This document shows, piece by piece, positions 37,516 through 49,358 of a stretch of 64,000 nt of DNA (the stretch's first letter is position 1; each line of letters starts with the position of its first letter). This DNA is from Atrichornis clamosus. Lineage: Eukaryota; Chordata; Aves; Passeriformes; Menuridae. A program made the translations under genes and the position numbers. The DNA lies in assembly GCA_013400975.1 (NCBI GenBank), contig WBMZ01015587.1, positions 1 through 64,000 on the forward strand, read 5' to 3'. The notes beneath the pieces are model-generated. The model worked only from the letters and a program-made list of their open reading frames with translations. It was not told the DNA's origin and ran no database searches.

Positions 37516-40500
37516 GCACTAAAATTTTAGCTCTAATGCAGTCCATGATTATGGGCATACAAGCAAAAGCACTGAGTTACTTTGGTTTACTGACTCACTA
37601 TTTAAGCTAATAGGTTTTACTTTACAACCAGGGAGGGTAAGTTTGTGCAACTAGCCAGTTGCCATTGCTCAGCTGATGAGCCATACCCTGGTAAGATGTG
37701 GCAACCTTGTTGCTTTTGAACATCTGCCCACACACTCCTCCATTATAATAGGGTCTAATAGAGCTCCAAATAGCTTTGGTTCCAAAACAATCTCAAACAA
37801 AACTTCTCCTTTAATAGACTTTCAGCACTGCCAAAACATTCACATTTCAGGCTGAAAGACTGAGTATTTAACCTCAGGACACAGATGATTTTCTGTTATT
37901 GTTGCTGTTGGCAGAGAAGGGAAGGTTAAATAAGTTTGAGACAATTTCATTTTTGATTCTGTATAAATATAGCCATGTCCATAGTGTTTTCTATTTCTCT
38001 GGTTAGATGATTAAAACCTTACCATTAATGTATGCTAAATTCCATGTTATAATTAAAGGAACAGCTGGTAAAGCCACATTCTATTAAGGTTGTCTGATGC
38101 TTCACATATTAAGATTTTGCTTCCTTATGGACAACTTTGCACTATGGCTGAATTCTTATCTTTATTTTGCTTCCTGACATGCTTGCATCTTAATTGTACA
38201 ATCTTTATGGTTATGTGTTTGGGGTTTGTGTGTGTTTGTGTTCTGAATATATAATTAATTACCTAATATATTAATAGAACATTGAAACTATTGATACTTT
38301 TTCATCCTTGAATGGGTGTTATTATATACCATGTTGATGGCAATGAAAAGATCTAACTGAGTTCAACTGAGCACAAAAATATTGGTGTGCTGACCCTGTA
38401 AAACATTATTCATCTTACTTCACTACTCCATCTCAGTAGGGATAACTAAGAGGAATTTAAGAACATAAAACTTATATAGCCATTGCCCTTCATAGCCAGT
38501 ATCTTATGAGGGCCAGCACTTGACACTCCATAGGAGGTTGAAAACTCACAACAACATAACTGGATGGCTGGGCCTGCAGTGGAGCAGGAAAAACGTTCTT
38601 ACATACCTCTTATGCTCCTCATCTTCTGGAGCTGACAGAGAAAGAAGAAGGAATTCATACAAAACACTTTGTTTGCGTTGGTGTTCTGTGCTCTCCAAGA
38701 CACACAGGGATGTAAGCACAGAAAAACTATTCGCTCCATCTTCATTGCATGCAACAAAATTCGAATTCTAGTACAAATCCATTCAAAAGAAGGATTTCTG
38801 GAATTCCCTTGCAGCAGATCCACACTAACTTAGGCCATCACTAAAAGGGTTGGATTTCTTGATCTCCCATAACTTCAGCTATTAGAGCTCAAAAGGTTGA
38901 GAGGACAAACTGATGTAGGCACATATGCACAACTTCTCTTCAGCTGCCGTAACGAAATTTGCCAAGGATCATTTATCACAGTCCATAGTGACACAAAAGC
39001 AGTCCTACAGTCACCAAAGAAGGAAAACTTGTGCCTTTTTTCTAACAGATAACTGCTAAAGGAAAATGCAAGAATACACTAATTAGGACTACAATATATG
39101 CTGGATATAGAGTGCATGCTGGCAGATATTATCTACTTGGAAGACTCAGTAAAATAGGTGAGAGAAAGAAAGGTAGAAAGCAAGACAGAGATGAAGTTAA
39201 ATGAAATCTTCAGGGCTCCTTAACAAATGAAAACTGGGGTCCAGGACACAGTTTTCTAAACACTTTCCTGCTGAGAAGTTTATATAGGAATATTCAGTTT
39301 CTCAGGGAGGGGTAAATGAGAAGAAAGTTCATTTCTTCCCCTATGACTTTAATAAGAAAATAAGCCATTATCTTATTTCTTTAGCATCTTCATCAAAAAG
39401 TAAAGCCAAACCTACCAGGGCAGACACTGCTGAAGCAAAGCAAACCTGAATAACCTCTTGGCTGCAGCTTTATATCATCAAGGTCTGCCACAAATATATA
39501 TAACAAAACAAAATATATATGTGTGTGTGTTTATATTAGAATGTCACACTAGCAAAAGTGTAAAAAATGAAACTATTCCATCTTCACAAAGAAAAATCAG
39601 TTGAACTCTTCTGCTTCTGACCAAAAACAATTTTTGTTCTTCAAACAGAATCTGCAACAGTATTAAGTTCTACCTATTTCAGGGCAATTACAGTGCAAGA
39701 ATTAGACTGCAAAAAGATTTTCTCCAAATAGCATCCCTATTTGTTTATACTTGTTGAAATTCTTTAGACTAGAAATCTCTAAACACAATTTTTCCTTTCT
39801 TAATAATAGTTTACTTCTATTCAGGTAAAGCTAAAACCAGAAAGGTGGAACTGAAGGCAGAGTCATCACAACATTGGAAGACCAGCCCTGAGTACCATAC
39901 TGAGTCATCCAGGGTAGGTAAACTGTGCACATCCTAAACAATTCTCCAATGTATGAATTCCAGTCGACACAACACCACTGCAGTCTAAAGTGGTTCTGAA
40001 ACCTTAGCTGCTTTTGCACGTGGGCAGTTTATCCAAGGAGATCTTTTTTCTGATGCAGGGGAGAGAAGGAATGGGTCACCAGGTTGTCACTGGGATTGAC
40101 TGAGAAGCCAGCAGTGTGGTACGACTCCTAGCAGCACACCTAGCAGTGGACTGGGGCACGCCACCCAGACGGTAAACCCTTGAGGTGGGAAGGAAAGTTC
40201 GGGACAGTTCTCACTCAAACAGGCATTGCAGACATCTGCCTTTGGGTAGCTGAAACACTGCTAACAGAAAGGAGTCGCCTATGGTTATTTTCTTCTGCCC
40301 TGCATTTTTTGAGGACCTTTGCCACTTATCTGGGAATGCCAAGCTTTTCAGGCAGGTGGATTGCTGCCCTGGTGTGGAAGAGCTCTCTTTCAGCCCTGCT
40401 GAAGGTTTGGTCTGCTGGGGAACAGGGACTTTACTCCAGATATCAAAGTATTTCCTTTAAATACCTAAACACGGTTGCTCTTGCAAGCTGGGTGGTACAG

Positions 40501-43500
40501 TACAATATGACAGCACTTCTTTTTAAGTCACAGCACTCTACATAATACAGATCCCCAGAGAGATGTGAGTGCTGCATTTTATTGCACTTTAAAAACACTG
40601 TGCTAATAAATTCCAGTCTCATATAAACTACATGGACAGAAGTGCTATGCCCATGCAATCTGTCTGCCCAGCAGAAAATGTGTGTTATTCTGAAAAGGTC
40701 CACAGCTTAAGGTTCGTCACTGGAGCGGTACAAATGAAAGGAAGAGCTGTCTTATTCTTTCTCCCCTTGGAAAGTAAGGGCATCACAAAATATGCCAGAT
40801 ACAATAACTCATGGACTTATGGCTCCAGTGTTCTTGCATAGTTTCTTTTATTTGCAAATTTCAGTGTCTACTTTTTTATTCTAAAAAATATTCCCTGTAG
40901 ATTATTTTTTTATACTTTTCTCAAAATAACGATGCCCCCAAAAGTCTTCAGAGTTTGCTTTTTTAATTTTAAATTAGCACAAAACCTTTTTGTCTTCTGG
41001 AAATATCTTCTATTTCACATTATAACCAACTCAGACAATTAGATCAAATCTAAACTGGAAAATTCAATTATCTGGTCTTCTACATTTTGCAGTTAAACAG
41101 CTTTTCTGAAAGATAAACTCCTACCTCACAAGAAAATAATTTACGTGAACAGCTAGCAGTTCTGATATAAAATGAGAAACGGAAGAGCCAACAGAGGGTA
41201 TGGTGCTGGTCTTAATGTTTTCAGCTTTGTGACACAGATCCTCATGACTCAGAAAAATGTGGCTGCCATTCTTCTTGTCAGTGAAGGCTGCCACAGTCTT
41301 CCTACCTCTATCTGTTGGGATGATATTTTGTTACCTTCTCACAGTCCTCAGTTTATTTGACATTTTTCACTTGTGTCTCCTTCCTAGGCTCAGTTTAGTC
41401 AGATCACATTCTGTTCCTCTCTCCTTTCTTTCTTACATGCATCCAAATCCCCTTTCTGGTGTTCAACAGGGCCCTTGCAGCCAGCAGGGACCCTCCAGCA
41501 GATGATTCCTAGTGCAATGCTCCACCTGGTTGGCAGGGATATGGATTTCATCAAGAAGATCCTGGTTTTATGGCTCAGCTCTGGCCCAGATATTTCCTGT
41601 GTTCTTGATCCTCAAAAAAAAAAGTTCCTCATTCAGAGAATTGGACAAGAGTAGAGGGACTTTGAAAATAAGTTTCCCGGCTTCTAGCTAAATCCCAATC
41701 TCGTCCAATACAGAGGGGAGAAAGGAAAGGATTACTCTAATAATTTCATAAAACTCTATTAAACATCTGGCAAGCGTTTAAGTCCATTACTGTAATCCTC
41801 ACCTTTATTTAGCTTCCCATACTGTGATGATTTCAGTTACTAAAAACTTTCAATGATGTGCTCAGCACTTTTCCCTCATTAGCAGAGTGTCATCTCTCGC
41901 TGTGTGCAGACCTCTGCAACCTGCAGGTCTCACAAGGGCTCAGCCCTTCCTTTTCACACCTGCTCTGCTCATTCTCCTTCATTTCCAACAGCCATGCAAA
42001 TATTAATATCGTTCTTTGTAAATGGCAAATCCATAAACACCTGGAGACAAAGGGAAGTTTTGTTCAGGATATACTAACTGAGCAATGAACTGCTTAACCC
42101 CTCCTTCCCTCCTCTGGTACGGCTACACTTATTCTGACAAAGTGTACATCTAATATCTTTATATCTATAAAGTTATTTCTGTGTGAGAAAAAAATTCAAT
42201 TTTATACCCTTACAATCAAATTCTCCCTAAGGTGTTTACTGTATGACTCTCTATACAACGAAACCATCCTTCCCAGATGACTCATGCACCAGTAAAGCCC
42301 TGGTGGGAGGAAGAGTCCAAATGAGAAATAAGTAACCCTACCTGACAGCCCATATCACCACCTAGCCCAAACATTTGCTGTTTGCTGCAGGTGGAATCCA
42401 CTCTCAGGAATGGGTCAGATTTATGTGTATTCTGGTCCTCAGTTCGAGCATGACCCTGCTGTGAGACTCCCCTGGGCAGGAGCTCAGCAGGCCACCACAA
42501 ACCCTGAGGTCTGTGCCACCAGCTCCTCTTCCCTGTCTTTGTTTGGCATGGTTTCTACACCGAATAAAAGTTCTTACTCTGAGCTCCAGCTCTAACCCCT
42601 ATGAGGCTTACAAAATGCAGCTCAGGGCCTCTATGAAAGGCTTTCCCTTCTCCTGACCCTCCTTCTTGAATAAAGGACAATGTCAAAACCATTGATTTTT
42701 GCAAATCACAAAGAACCTTGGGTTTCAACTCATTTTCATGGCCCATGAAATGTCAAGAAACCTCATTTCAGAACAGATAGAGTGGGGTTCATCTCCTGCA
42801 TTGCAAGACATCTGAAGTTACATGTCTAAAACTAAGTTAGGCATATTGACCTTCTGTATAGCCAGAGGAGAGAAATGATGGTTCTTCTCATCTTCCTCAG
42901 TTACCCATTTATGGAAGACATTCAGCACCACCTGCAGATAAGTGATTTTTCATAAAAAGGGCTCTATAATGAAGTGCTAAGCCTTAGACAGCTGACTTTG
43001 GACATCTACAATCAGGACAGTGTAGTTACATCAGTCACATATGGCAGCAAAATAAGAGATCCCAGAGCTCTAGTTCAAGATCACCATCACTGTTCACGTG
43101 CACCCTGGCAGAGTTCTGACCTGCACCAGCTACCACCACACCATCTGCCGCCAGCACATGCCTAGAGGATAGGTCAGGGATTAACCCCAACAAGCAATAG
43201 GGATAAGATCAGGCTTTTTAGGGAGAAGAAAGATGATTTAGGCATAGGAATGCATGTATGACACAAAAATTGGCCAGCAACTCATGGTCTGTCTACTTTG
43301 CTAATGAAGGCATAGTCAAAGAGCTCCTTCTCTCTTGTGTTCCTTAGTATGCTGTGGCTGTGAGACACAGACCTGCCCTGTTCCTGCTTGCAGAAGTGAC
43401 ACACATTTTAAAGCAGGACCTTTCCTTCCCTAAATGCCTGTGCTGAGAGGAAGACATTCAGCCATCCATTCTCTTACTTCTCTGGTGAGACACTTACACT

Positions 43501-43959
43501 AAGATTTTGAGAACTTTTTCTAGATAAGAAAGCTGTCTGGGCTATATCAGAAAAGATGTGCTTTGATCAAAATCCCAAGCTTACCCAGACATATCTTATT
43601 CTGTCATGACCTAGCCATAAAACAACTAAAACACAGGGTTGCACACAATTTTTCAAAACTTTATTTCCCATTTCCAGTGAAAGAAGGACTAAATGGGTTA
43701 CAGACAATGCAGAAAATACTTGAAAATAAGTCCTTTTAAAGAAGTCAAGCTCAACTCAACTCCTCAAACTCAAGGCACCAAACCTGTTGCTCCCCACTCA
43801 CAAATCTTTCTTAATATATGGTGACAATTAGACTAAGAAAAAATCAGTTGCCCATTGCAGGGATGGGATGGGCAACTGTTTGAGACATTTTTCTTTTCTT
43901 TATGTCTCTCTTTTTTTGTATTGATTTGCAGCTCTTTGATGATAAATGGATCCATTGTC
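37516..43959. other. Unique non-coding DNA
   Basis: About 6.4 kb without a recognised gene. A 121-codon open frame (40,180-40,545) shows no domain. The AT-rich stretch 38,000-38,300 has TAATTA cores (ATATATAATTAATTACC). Confidence 0.5.
39493..39532. repeat. (AT)n / (GT)n microsatellite
   Basis: ATATATATAACAAAACAAAAT is followed by ATATATGTGTGTGTGTTTATA. It is a short compound dinucleotide run. Confidence 0.75.
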
Positions 43960-44330
43960 TGGTGAGAAAAGCAGGAGGCATTTATTTACATTTATAATTA
44001 AAATTTTAATCATTCATCTCATTAAAAAAGTCACTGTTAGTCATTTTTATGCTTTTTTCTCTGGTATTTTATTCCAGCATAAAGTGTTAAAATGTTAGCA
44101 CTTCTCATTAATGACTGATTATTTTGCTCAGGATTTTAAGTTTTCTTTCTCTCTCCCCCTGCCTAAAATCCAATTTACAACCTGCTAAAGGCCTCATAAG
44201 ATTTTTATGGATTATTTCCTGAAATCACATTAATCTAGCTCCTGTTACTTTGCACTAATTTCACCTGCCATTGTATGGAGTAACTAAATTCAATTGCTTG
44301 GAAACGATTCCCCAGAGACTTCTTCATGAA
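43960..44330. other. Candidate conserved non-coding element (AT-rich core)
   Basis: The block is free of repeats and low-complexity decay and is dense in homeodomain-type TAAT/ATTA cores (ATTTATAATTAAAATTTTAA, TCTCATTAATGACTGATTAT, CATTAATCTAGC). It also contains an AATAAA-free TTTATGG motif (AAGATTTTTATGGATTATTT). Vertebrate developmental enhancers in gene deserts commonly look like this. I see no open frame or splice-site pattern. The call is judged from sequence texture only and would need alignment to other vertebrates. Confidence 0.35.
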
Positions 44331-44459
44331 GCGAGAAAAAGAATAAAAAAAAGTAACCCTACCTTGATGAGGTTATAAATATGGTGGGAATAACAGGCCT
44401 ATAAATTCACAGTATGTGTACTCTTATCAAACTATGACAATCAGAGATCTTCAAACTTT

Positions 44460-45030
44460 CAAATAAGATATAGATCAGGGCTTGGATTACATTGCACTTG
44501 GCTTTGCCTCAGCTACCCTAAGAAGTCAGACTCTTTGGCTTCGACAAGTGGTACACTATTTATCGCTGTTTTAACAAGCTAGGCAAGTCACCCTGTAGCT
44601 TATCAGCTGCACCCTGGTTCATTAGAACATCAGTTCAATCAATATTAACTATGCTGGGCATCAGCTATCAATTAGGTGTGTCCCTTATTTTAGGGGCAGT
44701 CTGCAGATAACTCTGCAAGCCATCCAAGAAAACGGTGTTTAAAAACAATGTAGCAGCCTGGTCCCTCTGACACATAATGCTGTCCGCTCCATTTGTTTAC
44801 AAGATAAAAAATCCATCTCCTCAAAGCCTTGTAACTGGGTAGTTTAAGAGCAGCAGGTATGCTTGAGATAGAGCAAGTCAGTGTAATTGCTCAGGGTTGT
44901 AAGAAAAGTTATCTGACTTTCAAGTGGATTGTGTCTGATGCACGCACGGCCTCCCAGACACAGTGACGCTTTCACGCAGCTGGCGGCACAGTGCTCCCTG
45001 GACGTGGGCATTCATTCACGCTGAGTGCAG
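44460..45030. other. Candidate conserved regulatory block
   Basis: This unique, mid-GC sequence has several paired motifs of developmental regulators: TAGCTTATCAGCTGCACC (GATA-like plus E-box CAGCTG), ATCAATATTAAC and CAGCTATCAATTAGG (HNF6/homeodomain-like), CTTTCAAGTGG, and a CpG-containing end near 44,940-45,020 (GATGCACGCACGGCC, CGCAGCTGGCGGCAC). It adjoins the AT-rich block at 43,960-44,330. No coding frame is recognisable. It is an inference from composition and motif density. Confidence 0.3.
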
Positions 45031-46186
45031 TCAGCAGATTAAGTGCAGATTAGGGTCTTCAGTTTCCTGTGCTCTGGACCAAACTCCACCAAGATGTCAC
45101 TAGGATTCCAACAGGCTGTCTCCTGGTGCTCCCATGTGCAAAGTCTTCCCGGCCTCTATACAGCACCAAGCAGAAACTGGGGCTCTTGGCTGCTGCCCCC
45201 ACTTGCCCACACTGGGCTGTGCTCTGATTCCTGAGGAGCAGCAGTGTGATCACAGACCTGAGAAGAGTTGAGTTTTCTCTTCCTCAAATCAGTGCTGAAG
45301 CTGAGTCAAGACCAGTGCAGACCCTGGACTTATCCCAGCCATCAAGTACTTTTTCTTAAAATCCTTCTGATTTTTGTTTCTTGGAATAGACATTCATAGA
45401 CACATCTGACAGCAGATAAGTAACTGGACTAACCCATGATATCCACACTGAAATTCTCTTGTCTAGGCTACCCTAATGGTACTTGGAATCAGAGTCTGCC
45501 ACTCCTCTGCCTCATACTTGGCACTTGGAAATGCTCCTTCCTAGGTAGTATAGGATCAGTGTTACACATGGGAGGATTTTCAAAGAAGCCACCATACAGC
45601 ACTTCCCATCTATGGATCTATACAGCAGAGCAATAAGCAGAATATAATGTGTGTTTCTGGTTTAAGCCAGTATGGTGATTTTTAATCTATAAAATGCTAG
45701 TCTTAAAGTAATAGCATCCTAGTTGGTAAGACTAAAATACATGCCTTTACAGATGGTAAATTGCTTCTTGAAATGCATTTGAACCTTTACACTTGGGCAG
45801 TTTTACCATTGGTGTTCTGACCACAAATTGCCCTACACTGGAAAGTCATTTAGAGATCAACCCCCCAAAGGGGCTGTCCTTTATACATCCTTAGTCTTAC
45901 TCTTTATGGCCGGGGGATCAGAGCACTTACACATGACATGGAAAATATATTTTACCCCCCAGCCCTAGAGGAATCAAAGCTGCCACTTTTCAGGAAACTG
46001 GTCTCAACTCTAGGCTGTGGGCTAAATTTGAATAAACAAGAGAAGGGCTCTGTGAAGCCTTCCTGCTGAAACTGCTCCTTTGCACATGACGTACTTACCC
46101 ATTCCTTGAGAGAAAAAGGATAGGATGCAAAAAGGAACCACTTCAAGAGGATGGACTGAATGGCCCCCGTCCTAAGAATAGTCCAT
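45031..46186. other. Unique non-coding DNA
   Basis: Nothing recognised; two small frames on opposite strands (45,043-45,253) lie in a CTGC-rich patch. Confidence 0.5.
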
Positions 46187-46305
46187 AGGCTGGTGGTTAT
46201 GGCACTCTCCAAGGAAGAACGAGATGTGAGTTTACAGCCCCTCAGGCAGAGGAAGGAACTGAACTTGGGTCACCCACATCCTGAATGAGTGTACTAACCA
46301 CTGAG
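46187..46305. repeat. Inverted pair of tRNA-SINE-like arms
   Basis: The left arm (46,187-46,245) starts AGGCTGGTGGTTATGGCACTC and contains GAGATGTGAGTTTACAGCC. The right arm (46,254-46,305) reads AACTTGGGTCACCCACATCC then TGAGTGTACTAACCACTGAGC. The reverse complement of the right arm begins GCTCAGTGGTTAGTACACTC, so the arms are imperfect inverted copies of one tRNA-like head (A-box-like 'ctcagtGGttag', B-box-like 'agTTCagttcc'). A short CAGGCAGAGG spacer separates them. I recall sauropsid repeats with exactly this head-to-head design. The arms are too diverged to be a functional tRNA. Confidence 0.65.
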
Positions 46306-46688
46306 CTGAATAATAAATAATAATGAAAAGGAGCACTGTCCCACAGCTGCTCTCTTCTAAAAGGGAGAAAGATCTCTACTCTGTTTTTCAAAGCATATGT
46401 ATTCTTAGGCTCCCCACTCCAGAAATCTAAAGACTGTGTAGGAGTTTAAATGTTTCTAGCCCAAACTCAGGACTCGTGTTATTCAGCTGGCCTCAGCCTT
46501 TTTGTCAGCTAGAAAAATGGCTCTGTGGTTGTTTGGGATCCCACTCTGAAGCCCCAACTCTCTTTTATTTATATAACCAGTTTGGGTCTCTAATTGGGAG
46601 CTTTATAAGCAGGTGCAGAGGTTTGAATGCAGCACTGCTCACAAACTTTTGTGGTTGCTTTCATCTCCTGGTCTGGTGCTTAAGCCTG

Positions 46689-46720
46689 GTATTTAGGTGC
46701 TTAACTCTCAGTGACTTCCT
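46689..46720 (-). repeat. Sauropsid repeat tail ('ttaggtgcttaactc' motif)
   Basis: TATTTAGGTGCTTAACTCTC followed by AGTGACTTCC matches, in reverse, the 'gaagtcaatgggagttaggcacctaaata' motif common in reptile and bird interspersed repeats. It lies about 385 bp after the inverted SINE arms and may be part of the same old element, with eroded sequence between them. Confidence 0.55.
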
Positions 46721-48094
46721 TCTCATTCTCCAAACTGGTCCTACCAGAATTATCCTGCTTCACATCAGGTGACTCACCAGCCTCTGTGAGATGCTCAGAT
46801 ATTCACAGAAAAAGGGAATGTCTATCCTCCTAAAACATGGGAGAACTGTGTGTGCATTGTGTGCTGTGTTTCCAAGGGCCATAAAGCACTTCCTTATTTA
46901 TATTTTTATATTTTAATACAGTCCTCGTTGTTCACCATAAACATTCCCCTTTACCAGAGACTCAGTTATTTTAGAAAGAAACAGAACAGGCAAATTGTCT
47001 TACTTCTGAGATTTCCAGTAATCAGTTTATCACACATTCATGAATCAAGACATTTACTGTGAAGAATGTTAAAGAAATACAAAGCACAATTACAGGCAAC
47101 TACATATTTCCAAACACCCTGATGTTTGAATATTCAAAAGATACTTCATGTTCTTCTATTTCTTGCCAATAGCTGAAATGCTGAGTCTTTATTAGGAGTG
47201 TTTATGGTAAAATAAGCACATGACATTATCTCCTGTCTGATCAAAAAGAGTCAACATACTACTTTAAAATGTCAGAGGTCTATTTCTGCAGCTTCCAGTA
47301 GTTATTGCTGTAAACAAGGGATTGCTGCATTTGCCCATAGCTTAGCCAAAATGTTAATGTTTCCTATTAAAGATTTTCTTCTTTCTTTCCTAGACCATTT
47401 TGTACTACCACACCCAGCTGCGAACATCTGGCTCCAAGCACTGACACCAGCTGATGAGAAATGGCATTCCTGCAGCTTTTCTTTCTGAAGACTCATCCAG
47501 AGGTGGCTGTTATCCAGCAGACAGTACTCTGCACTGCTGAACGTCAGTGTCTGGAGTCCCACTGGACAAAGGCTCCTAGAGGAGTTACTCACACAGAACT
47601 GTGTAAGATAAAGAATTGGGAGTCCAATTCTCAGAACTGTGATTCTACAAGTCAGCAAGGCTCTCTGGCCAGTCACCTCAAACACTGTGTCACCCTGATG
47701 ATGTATAGACTGAAGCATTTGGACATCCAGTCTGAAGCACAAGACAAATAGTGATTACTAACTCAGACTGGTCTCCTGGCACACACTGCAAATGTGCCAG
47801 CGGCAGCTCTGTGTTTGAAATCAGCATGGATGACAGCAGTCCAACTCTGACACCGCTTTATGTAATCTGGCATGGCACAGAGCCTCCACTTCTCCACCCA
47901 GTAACACCAGGGCAGCTTCTGGAGAGGAAAACTTTCACCCTTCAGAGGTTGGCTGGTATGACTACTGGAAACAAGGAAAACACTAAGAGTTATATATAAA
48001 AAAATTATAATTAGAAACAACAATATTTAGTGCATTTAATTCTAAATATAAATGAATAATAATTTAATAATAACTTGCAGTCAATATCCTTTCT
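46721..48094. other. Unique non-coding DNA
   Basis: Open frames of 146 codons (minus) and 96 codons (plus) overlap at 47,302-47,751. Neither translation has a recognisable motif, and each is likely a by-product of the other's low stop density. AT-rich low-complexity DNA lies at 47,990-48,080. Confidence 0.5.
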
Positions 48095-48325
48095 CACAGA
48101 ATGTCAAAACACTTTATAGATAAAATGCAATTAAACTTCCCATTATCCACGTATCAGATCCTTCCCATTGGCTACTCTCAGGGTGTTTTATAAGAGGCAG
48201 GTCCCTGCCATCATCGTGGTAAGTGAGGAAACTGCAGCAGAAGGATTTAAGCACCTTGTTTGCATTGTCTCAGAAAATCAGAGCTAAGATGACAAAAGAT
48301 CCTATGTGTCTCCATACACAAGCTA
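48095..48325 (-). mobile_element. MIR-like SINE relic, interrupted
   Basis: CAGAATGTCAAAACACTTTATA and TTAAACTTCCCATTATCC (48,095-48,150) resemble the 3' part, and GTAAGTGAGGAAACTGCAGC, AGAAGGATTTAAGCACCTTG, and AAATCAGAGCTAAG (48,218-48,290) resemble the core, all in the reverse orientation of a MIR-type SINE. Between them lie about 65 bases of unrelated sequence, so the element is interrupted or rearranged. Recognition is by consensus memory only. Confidence 0.5.
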
Positions 48326-49314
48326 TTGCTATATGCAGCAAATTACTGTAGCACTTGAATAGCAACAAACAGATCGCAAGGCTGCCCTCCAAACTAGTGC
48401 TGAGGCGGTAACTGAAGCGGGTATTGAACTCAGCCTGACTGCAGGGTTTGGTACGTCTGCAAAGCCTTTTGCAGTCTATGCCTGCCTCAAGCCAGCTGGC
48501 TGCAAGCAAGTGCTGGTCCAAAAACTGCAAAGCTTCATTAGTTTGGGGCTGTTTCTCTGCAGAATTTACTGTAACTGCCTCACAAGCAGGAGTGGCTGGC
48601 ATTCACCTGGCTGTGTGTGGAGGGGGACAGGCACAGGTGTGTCTGCGAAGGACTGAGCAGCCATGTCCCTTGCTCTGCATCACACGTCTGTCAATGCAGA
48701 CTTAGCAAGGAGAGTTCAGAATTCAGTATTCTGGGGGCAAAACTGGAACTGAAAATATTACTCGAATACAGGCTTATCTGAGCAAGCAGACTGTGACCAG
48801 TTAGTAACCATGCCACACAGTGTATGAGAAGTGTTACAGCATGTATGTGTTAGAGCTAGGACCTGAGCACTACAACCCTGGAAGATTTCTCTTGTATTGC
48901 CCACCTATTTATTGCCATATACTGAAGGTACTTTAAATACTTTAAAGATAAATTTAAAGTTTTCAAGTCAGTTTTTGCTTCGGGTTGTCCAGTTTAACAC
49001 CCAGTTTAGATGATGAATTACAGATTCTTCTGGACAGGAACTAGCCCTCAGCACCCAATTATTACATTATAGGTGCTCTGTAGCAAAGAGAGGAGTCTCA
49101 AAATTGAAGGTGCTACTCTGCATTTACTTCAATGCCAATTAAGCTACACAAGATGTAAAAAAGAAGTCAGTAAAATGTATTTCCTTCTTAAGGCCATTTA
49201 ATCTAGAATCAGTTTCTTGACCACATGTTCACCTCTCAGCTCCGAATAACTTTGTTCAGGTACCTGGGTCTCTCCATTTATTACCATGGGACATGATGGC
49301 AATTACACACTCGG

Positions 49315-49358
49315 GAAGTAGTTAAGTAAGTAGTAAGCAAGTAGGTAGTTAAGTACCT
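49315..49358. repeat. Degenerate AAGTAGTT-type tandem repeat
   Basis: The tract GAAGTAGTTAAGTAAGTAG, followed by TAAGCAAGTAGGTAGTTAAG and TACC, is built from overlapping AAGTAG/AGTT units of 4 and 8 bases. It looks like a microsatellite interrupted by substitutions. Confidence 0.7.

Noticed and set aside
40180..40545. 121-codon open frame
   Set aside because: The translation is W/L-rich without any family resemblance. No neighbouring exon-like signal.
46254..46305. Possible tRNA gene
   Set aside because: A-box- and B-box-like strings are present, but no full cloverleaf or anticodon arm can be built, and the inverted partner arm marks it as a SINE-type repeat.
47302..47751. 146-codon minus and 96-codon plus open frames
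   Set aside because: They overlap on opposite strands, have no recognisable protein features, and look like chance.
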